In this document: in pieces, positions 58,801 through 64,000 of the stretch | Layout of the letters: each line of letters starts with the position of its first letter | How positions within the stretch are numbered: position 1 is the stretch's first letter | Assembly (NCBI RefSeq): GCF_041734735.1 | Contig: NC_134876.1 | Span: forward strand, 85,883,732 to 85,947,731 | Length of the DNA: 64,000 nt | Source of the DNA: Babylonia areolata | Taxonomy: Eukaryota; Mollusca; Gastropoda; Neogastropoda; Buccinidae | Direction of reading: 5' to 3' | The notes under the pieces: model-generated | Told to the model about the DNA's origin: nothing | Databases searched by the model: none | Seen by the model: the letters and a program-made list of their open reading frames with translations, nothing else | Translations under genes and position numbers: made by a program

Positions 58801-61800
58801 GCCACACACATCATCACATGGTACCGACTCTGCACTGTCGGTGGATCAAATCTAATCATGCTGCCGATTGCCCAGCCCCACCAAAAAGTGGCCATCTCAG
58901 GTCTGAATACCTCTCATTTCTCAAAAAAATTTGACAAAAAAAAGAAGAAAAACAATGTTAAAAGTTTGACAAAAAAAACTCATTGATAACTTCACTATAA
59001 AATTCAAATCAAGTTAAAATTAATAAAAACAGCATGAAAAGACCAAATCATCCATACCTGTCTCAGCCCAAGTAAAGTTCAAATCAAAGTGAAAAACACT
59101 GATTTCTTTCAGGAACTGAAAAGTGCCGGGGGGGAAGAAGGGGGGGTGGACATCCTGGAACACTGTAAATGGATGGTGAACCGAAGGCCTATCAGCGCAC
59201 TGGGTCGTACGAAAGTCAGGCATCTTCACCTTTCTTTTTTTACTCCAGCATGTAGTGTATATGGATCTGTCCACACACTCTGACACCTCCTTGAAACTGA
59301 AACTGGTGAATTGAAAAAGAAAAAGACAGGAAGAAAGAAACAACACCTAGAAAAAGAATGGGAATCAGGTGTTGGACCAAAGCTGTACACCTGTTCCTTG
59401 ACAGATCTAAAAGCATGGACCAACTGAAAAGCATTGGACTGCTGACATTATGTAAGACTGACCTAAGGTACCAATACATGTCACTCACCAGATATAGTTT
59501 CATGGCCAATTACAAGTTGACAGATCTAAAACTATTTCACCGCCATCCCCCGGCCCCCATATATAACATCTAATCTGTTATCAAGCCAGCACTAAAACAC
59601 AAAACTAACAATTCATAAATATCATGCTTTCTATGTGAGTTCAATACTTTAGTGTTTTTGTTTTGGTGACATTTTGTGGCCAGTTTGCCTCAACTGTATT
59701 TGTTTTGAAATTAACTCTACCTCAGTTGTCTTCAGAACTTTTATGAAATTCATTAAAAGTATGAAGCATCTGATACTGATTTAATGTGGGAATGACAATG
59801 AGAATGTGAGAAATGTGCTTATACAATCACACACCAAAAATATGAATGGATATCAAAAACTGACGTTCACCATGAATGGACACACACACACAGAAACAAG
59901 ACACACAGACAACCCAAACAAGGTTATCACAAAGACTCACTTTGTGTGCGTGTGCAAACACACATGCACAAATCACCAGCTCAAAACAAGGCCACCATCA
60001 CAAAGGATCACTTTCCCCCTCACAACACACCACGAGTCAAGAAGCGCAACATCATCATCATCATCGCCCTGTCAGCCACACCTGAGTTGACAGTGTTGGT
60101 GGCCGGTGCCACACAGGTGTCCACCGTGTGCAGGGCGTGGATGTGGGCCACTGCCCCTGTGGCTGCCGTGGTGGGCAAGGTGTGGGTAGTCACCTGGCAG
60201 GTGGCAGGATACACCTGCAAGGCCCAAAGGAAACGGGAGTTTACAACTGTATTATACACCTGCACAACCCAGAGGAAAATGGGAGTTTACAACTGTATTA
60301 TACAGCTGCACAACCCAAAGAGAAATGGGAGTTTACAACTGTATTATACACCTGCATGTCCCAAAGGTAATGGGAGTTTACAACTGTATTATACACCTGC
60401 AAGGCCCAAAGGAAAAGGGAGTTAACAACTGTATTATACACCTGCACGGCCCAAAGGAAAAGGGAGTTTACAACTGTATTATACACCTGCACGGCCCAAA
60501 GGAAATGGGAGTTTATAACTATTATACACCTGCAAGGCCCAAAGGAAAAGGGAGTTAACAACTGTATTATACACCTGCATAGCCCAAAGGAAAAGGGAGT
60601 TAACAACTGTATTATACACCTGCATGGCCCAAAGGAAATAAGAGTTAACAACTGTATTATACACCTGCACAGCCCTAAGGAAAAGGGAGTTAACAACTGT
60701 ATTTAAACACCTGCATAGCCCAAAGGAAAAGGGAGTTAACAACTGTATTATACACCTGCATGGCCCAAAGGAAACGGGAGTTTACAACTGAATTATACAC
60801 CTGCGCAGCCCAAAGGAAAAGGGAGTTAACAACTGTATTATACACCTGCATGGCCCAAAGGAAACGGGAGTTTACAACTGTATTATACACCTGCACAGCC
60901 CAAAGGAAAAGGGAGTTAACAACTGTATTTAAACACCTGCATAGCCCAAAGGAAACGGGAGTTTACAACTGTATTATACACCTGCATGGCCCAAAGGAAA
61001 TAAGAGTTAACAACTGTATTATACACCTGCACAGCCCAAAGGAAAAGGGAGTTAACAACTGTATTTAAACACCTGCATAGCCCAAAGGAAAAGGGAGTTA
61101 ACAACTGTATGATACACCTGCGCAGCCCAAAGGAAACAGGAGTTTACAACTGAATTATACACCTGCGCAGCCCAAAGGAAAAGGGAGTTAACAACTGTAT
61201 TATACACCTGCATGGCCCAAAGGAAACGGGAGTTTACAACTGTATTATACACCTGCACAGCCCAAAGGAAAAGGGAGTTAACAACTGTATTTAAACACCT
61301 GCATAGCCCAAAGGAAACGGGAGTTTACAACTGTATTATACACCTGCATGGCCCAAAGGAAACGGGAGTTTACAACTGAATTATACACCTGCGCAGCTCA
61401 GAGGAAATGGGAGTTTACAACTGTATTATACATCTGCATGACCCAAAGGAAACGGGAGTTTACAACTGTATTATACATCTGCATGACCCAAAGGAAACGA
61501 GAGTTTACATCTGAATGTACATATCAAAAAACAATGTAGGATTTTCCATCGCACTATTAGACGCTGGTAACCTCTCTTATTTCGCACAGGACTAAATGCT
61601 TTCAAGACAAAGATTAGCACACACACACACACACACACAAAAAAAGGGGGTGGGGGGGTTTACTGTGTATATGCTAAACAGATCACCTAAAACCCGTATC
61701 TTTTTTCCAGTGTAAAAGGATTTTTTTTTTTTTTTAGTGTTCTCCCAAACTGATGCAAATTAAAAAGAAATTTTCAGAACAAAATACTTTGTTGATTGTT

Positions 61801-63745
61801 GATATACATACACACACACACAACACGTGAAAAGATGTGAAATGAAAGAAAGAACCTGCACGGCAGTGGGGGGCACACTGGAGGCCAGCTGTCGCAGGTG
61901 AGGGGGAGAGGTGTGGTACAGCTGGCCCCCCGGCAGCCCCTGCATGGGGGTGGTGGGGAAGGTGGCCGTGGGCGGGTAGGGGGCGGGGGCATAGGAGGTG
62001 ACGTAGGCCGGGTGCAGGCTGTGGGAGTGCATGGGCAGGTGCTGGTGGGAGTAGGTGTGCTGGTGGAACGTTCCTGCTGCCACCTGCACATCCAACAATA
62101 CAGAGAAACCACACGCTTGCAGTTTATACGAGCTCGATAGCTGCTCAATCACAGTTTAAAGGACGGTTAGTGTGTGGAATGCAATCCTGAAATGTCGACA
62201 GGTGCTCATGTAATCATAAAAGATGGCAGTGCAGAAAGCAATCCTGAAGTGTCCAAACTAATCGCCATACTATCTACAAAACTCACTGACAGTATTCGGC
62301 TCAAAAGGCACTTGTACAATGACACATACACACTTGGACAACATCACACACACTGTTTAAAACAATCACACATATACACATGCACACAAACTCACACATA
62401 TTTCAAGCAGCTGTTCCCATCCCCACCATGCACTCACATAGTTATAGGCAGCGGCAGGGATGTAGGCGGAGGCAGGCAGTTGGCCTGCCCCATGGGGCGT
62501 GGCTTGGGGCAGGGGGTAGGGCAGGACCACAGCCTGGGTCAGACCTGTGGAGCTGTGGGACAGGAGCTGGGGGCTGGAGGTGGGCGGTGCCTGGCTGACC
62601 ATGCCCGCTGCCACAGCAACGGCAGGGGGTTGAGAGTAGTGGACGGTGGCCAGGGACACGGGGCTGGACCGCTCCACCACCACTCCGTTGCTGACCTGTT
62701 GCCAGGCACACACACACACACACACATACACACACACTTGAACTACTGTAATCTACTTCATTTTCACAAAGCTGAAAAAACAAAAAGATCACGAAAGCCC
62801 ACTCTTACGTCAACTTCATTGGCTATTTACCCACCCATTATAGAATTCAGAACAAAACTGGCATACTGGCTTATTGCCACTATGAAACATCTCTCTCATC
62901 TTATTTGTCTTCTGTCCTTAATACTTGTACCCCTTCCTGTTCTCTATGACTTCTGGAGAAAAGCTCCTTAATGAGTTCTCAAAACGTCTTCAAAGACAAC
63001 TGGCCATACGGCCTTTCAGTATCAAGCACCTTCTGTCTGGAATTCTCTTCCTTTGGATCTCAGTCACTTACCACTGCTGTCCTCCTTCAAAATAAATGTG
63101 AAAACCCACCTGTTCAAACTGGCCTTTGGATGTGACAAAGCATAGCTGTCTGTCAGCCACCACCCCCACCCCATCTCATTGAAATCATCAGGTAGTGAGG
63201 GTGGGTGGTGGATGTTTACTGTAAGCATACGCATGTGCAAGCATGTGTGTGCTCTGTGAGTGTGCGAGTGTGCATGTGTGTGTGCGTATGCAGGACATAC
63301 TTTGTGCCTTTTCGTGTGCATGCTTGCATGCATGTGTGATTGTTCCCATCTGCAGTTAGTAGTACTGTATTGGTGTATACATATATATCCCCCCCCCATG
63401 TGTTGTGGTATGTTAAAATGCACTTCTGTAGATCCCCATCCCCCTCTGTCCCAAACATGCATAAAAACTGACCTGTGGCAGAGGCATGGCTGCTCCAGCC
63501 ACGACGGGGCTGTCTGTCTCACGTCGCTGAGACGTCGACGCGGACTGAGAGTTGTTCCCAACCTGTACGTCTCCAGCAGGGTTGGCTGGTCCCGCCTCCT
63601 CGGCCATCTCGTACCAATGACGGGCCACTTCAAAGAGGACCTCCGGGAAGACCCCGCCCCCCTCCGCAGCTTGCTCCACTGCCAGGCACGCTCGCTCCAG
63701 CATGTCCCAGCTCTGCTCCCGGCACTGGTACAGTGCTCTTTGGAC
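55679..63745 (-). CDS. ZSWIM8: ZSWIM8, C-terminal seven exons (5' part outside window)
   Basis: Exons on the minus strand are 63745-63473, 62695-62438, 62083-61856, 60214-60082, 58798-58586, 56991-56814 and 55895-55679: 1,500 nt, 499 codons plus stop, with consistent phases. Family knowledge: ZSWIM8 (EBAX-1 in worm, Dora in fly) is the substrate receptor of a cullin-RING ubiquitin ligase. It destroys Argonaute engaged on trigger RNAs, causing target-directed microRNA degradation, and also acts on misfolded receptors. Recognisable blocks are VQRALYQCREQSWDMLERA, VLFEVARHWYEMAEEAG, a His/Pro/Tyr-rich low-complexity region (HQHTYSHQHLPMHSHSLHP), then AFLQQFCASAVNAVVSPFIL and the conserved C-terminus FIQCAHQRIHHISNADYDEF. 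The SWIM zinc finger and BC/Cul box should lie to the right of this window. Confidence 0.9.
56279..56560 (+). mobile_element. tRNA-headed SINE in ZSWIM8 last intron
   Basis: The head reads GCCATGTGGCGAAGTGGTTA (A box) and GGTTCCAGCCCC (B box). It is followed by a body with TGCCCCATGGCCAACTG and GGGCCATACTGTTGTGG. The end is unclear (about 56560). It is a family distinct from the others here and antisense to ZSWIM8. Confidence 0.7.
56814..56991 (-). CDS. ZSWIM8: ZSWIM8 exon e6 of window
   Basis: This exon has 178 nt, TAFLQQFCASAVNAVVSPF through LNPLYQKCLQ plus two bases. The acceptor is tttttgcag and the donor GAT|GTAAGT. It is a strongly conserved ZSWIM-family block. Confidence 0.92.
57232..57402 (+). 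mobile_element. SINE 3' part, copy 2, in ZSWIM8 last intron
   Basis: It starts inside the element (TTTTTCGATAGGAAAAAC) and continues through GGCGCTGTAGTGTAGCGACG and CACACAGAGAAATCTGTTG to an ATACAAGTACAAATAC tail. It is the same family as 26998-27338, 5'-truncated, antisense to ZSWIM8. Confidence 0.8.
57930..58585 (-). repeat. 60-bp tandem array starting at the donor of ZSWIM8 exon e5
   Basis: About ten units of roughly 60 bp (three near-identical ones at 58267-58446), with decayed outer units. On the sense strand each unit contains TGTGTGAGTGGGTTTGTTAG and GGTGAGTGGGGTG. The true donor GTAGGTGGATGGGTTTGT lies in the terminal unit, at the position where other units have GTGAGT. Confidence 0.93.
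58586..58798 (-). CDS. ZSWIM8: ZSWIM8 exon e5 of window
   Basis: This exon has 213 nt encoding QVVNVAVPPLQPTGHS through VKWLLAIAIKLG, split on Gly at both ends. The acceptor is gtggcag and the donor CTGG|GTAGGT. The donor lies in the last unit of a 60-bp tandem array in the following intron. Confidence 0.9.
60082..60214 (-). CDS. ZSWIM8: ZSWIM8 exon e4 of window
   Basis: This exon has 133 nt, VYPATCQVTTHTLPTT through NTVNS plus one base. The acceptor ccttgcag|GTGTAT is the terminal unit of a 45-bp tandem array that fills the upstream intron. The donor is CAG|GTGTGG. The split Gly codon is completed by exon e5. Confidence 0.85.
60215..61510 (-). repeat. 45-bp tandem array carrying the acceptor of ZSWIM8 exon e4
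   Basis: About 28 units of 45 bp lie directly upstream of exon e4. On the sense (minus) strand each unit contains TTTCCTTTGGGCC, (A/T)TGCAG and GTGTAT, then AATACAGTTGT. The real acceptor (60215/60214) is the same sequence in the last unit. Units fall into variants (TAAACTCCCG or TTAACTCCCT; TATAATAC or one-base-longer TTTAAATAC) arranged in larger blocks. At 15 codons per unit, both strands give long open frames that are not genes. Confidence 0.95.
61856..62083 (-). CDS. ZSWIM8: ZSWIM8 exon e3 of window
   Basis: This exon has 76 codons from VAAGTFHQHTYSHQHL to VPPTAVQ, with His/Pro/Tyr-rich low complexity like the vertebrate protein. The acceptor is gatgtgcag and the donor CAG|GTTCTT. Confidence 0.85.
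62438..62695 (-). CDS. ZSWIM8: ZSWIM8 exon e2 of window
   Basis: This exon has 86 codons from VSNGVVVERSSPVSLATV to ASAYIPAAAYNY, rich in Pro, Ser, Ala and Gln and probably disordered. The acceptor is ggcaacag and the donor TAT|GTGAGT. Phases match its neighbours. Confidence 0.85.
63473..63745 (-). CDS. ZSWIM8: ZSWIM8 exon e1 of window
   Basis: This exon has 91 codons, VQRALYQCREQSWDMLERAC through VAGAAMPLPQ. The acceptor is tgacag|GTC and the donor CAG|GTCAGT, phase 0 at both ends. The VLFEVARHWYEM block is typical of ZSWIM8. The next upstream exon is not in the remaining 255 bases. Confidence 0.9.
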
Positions 63746-64000
63746 CTGTCAAGTACAGCTGTGGTTGTATGTATCCATGATGACTGCAAGCGATGTGTGT
63801 GTGCACGAGTCTGTATACACATGCACATTGCACACACACATGTATACAACATTGTATACTAGAATAAAGAAAATTTAATCCTTTGACCCCTCTTGGTGCA
63901 TGGAGGATAGACATTAGCAAAATATGCACTACTGTAACAATAGGATTCATTAAAAGTGAACTAAGCTAATTTCATCCAATGCCCTCAAGTGCACGCACAC

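Noticed and set aside
60298-61258. Several open frames of 60-130 codons with 15-residue repeats (VYNTVVNS... and TCMAQRKREFTT...)
   Set aside because: They are translations of the 45-bp intronic array. Only the part in phase with exon e4 could matter, as an alternative exon start.
60215-61510. CRISPR array
   Set aside because: Units are directly adjacent with no unique spacers, and the setting is an animal intron.

Overview
The window is animal nuclear DNA, most likely from a gastropod mollusc. It has split genes with GT-AG introns, dense (CA)n, (GA)n and (TC)n microsatellites, several tRNA-derived SINE families, mariner and piggyBac-type DNA transposons, and LINE 3' ends. Some SINE sequences match what I remember from caenogastropod assemblies. 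The species cannot be named from the sequence alone.

Three host genes can be reconstructed. (1) CFAP44 (ciliary WD-repeat protein), minus strand, 14170 to 3410: three coding exons joining in phase 0 to about 1,760 aa. The last exon is a single 4.7-kb block. Intron 1 holds a complete mariner and a LINE fragment, and intron 2 holds a LINE 3' end. (2) A VAMP7-like longin R-SNARE, plus strand, 18390 to 25758: five coding exons, about 235 aa. (3) The C-terminal ~499 residues of ZSWIM8, minus strand, seven exons from 63745 to 55679; the 5' part lies beyond the right edge. ZSWIM8 orthologues are cullin-RING receptors for target-directed microRNA degradation.

Layout: 1-3.4 kb, microsatellites and a 232-bp TTAA-flanked MITE; 3.4-14.2 kb, CFAP44; 14.2-18.3 kb, unassigned sequence and a decayed second mariner; 18.3-25.8 kb, VAMP7-like gene; 25.8-35.8 kb, SINEs, two piggyBac derivatives and a 55-bp satellite; 35.8-55.7 kb, about 20 kb without recognisable coding sequence, A-rich on the plus strand; 55.7-64 kb, ZSWIM8.

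The most unusual feature is shared by two genes. Several introns contain tandem arrays whose repeat unit is the sequence around a splice site, with the true splice site lying in or next to the terminal unit. The clearest case is a 45-bp (15-codon) unit present about 28 times upstream of ZSWIM8 exon e4. Each unit carries a pyrimidine-rich tract, CAG and GTGTAT identical to the real exon start. A 60-bp array begins at the donor of the next exon. The VAMP7-like gene has decayed arrays of acceptor-side and donor-side sequence on both sides of its SNARE exon, plus two smaller cases. This resembles splice-site multiplication by tandem duplication and predicts measurable alternative splicing.
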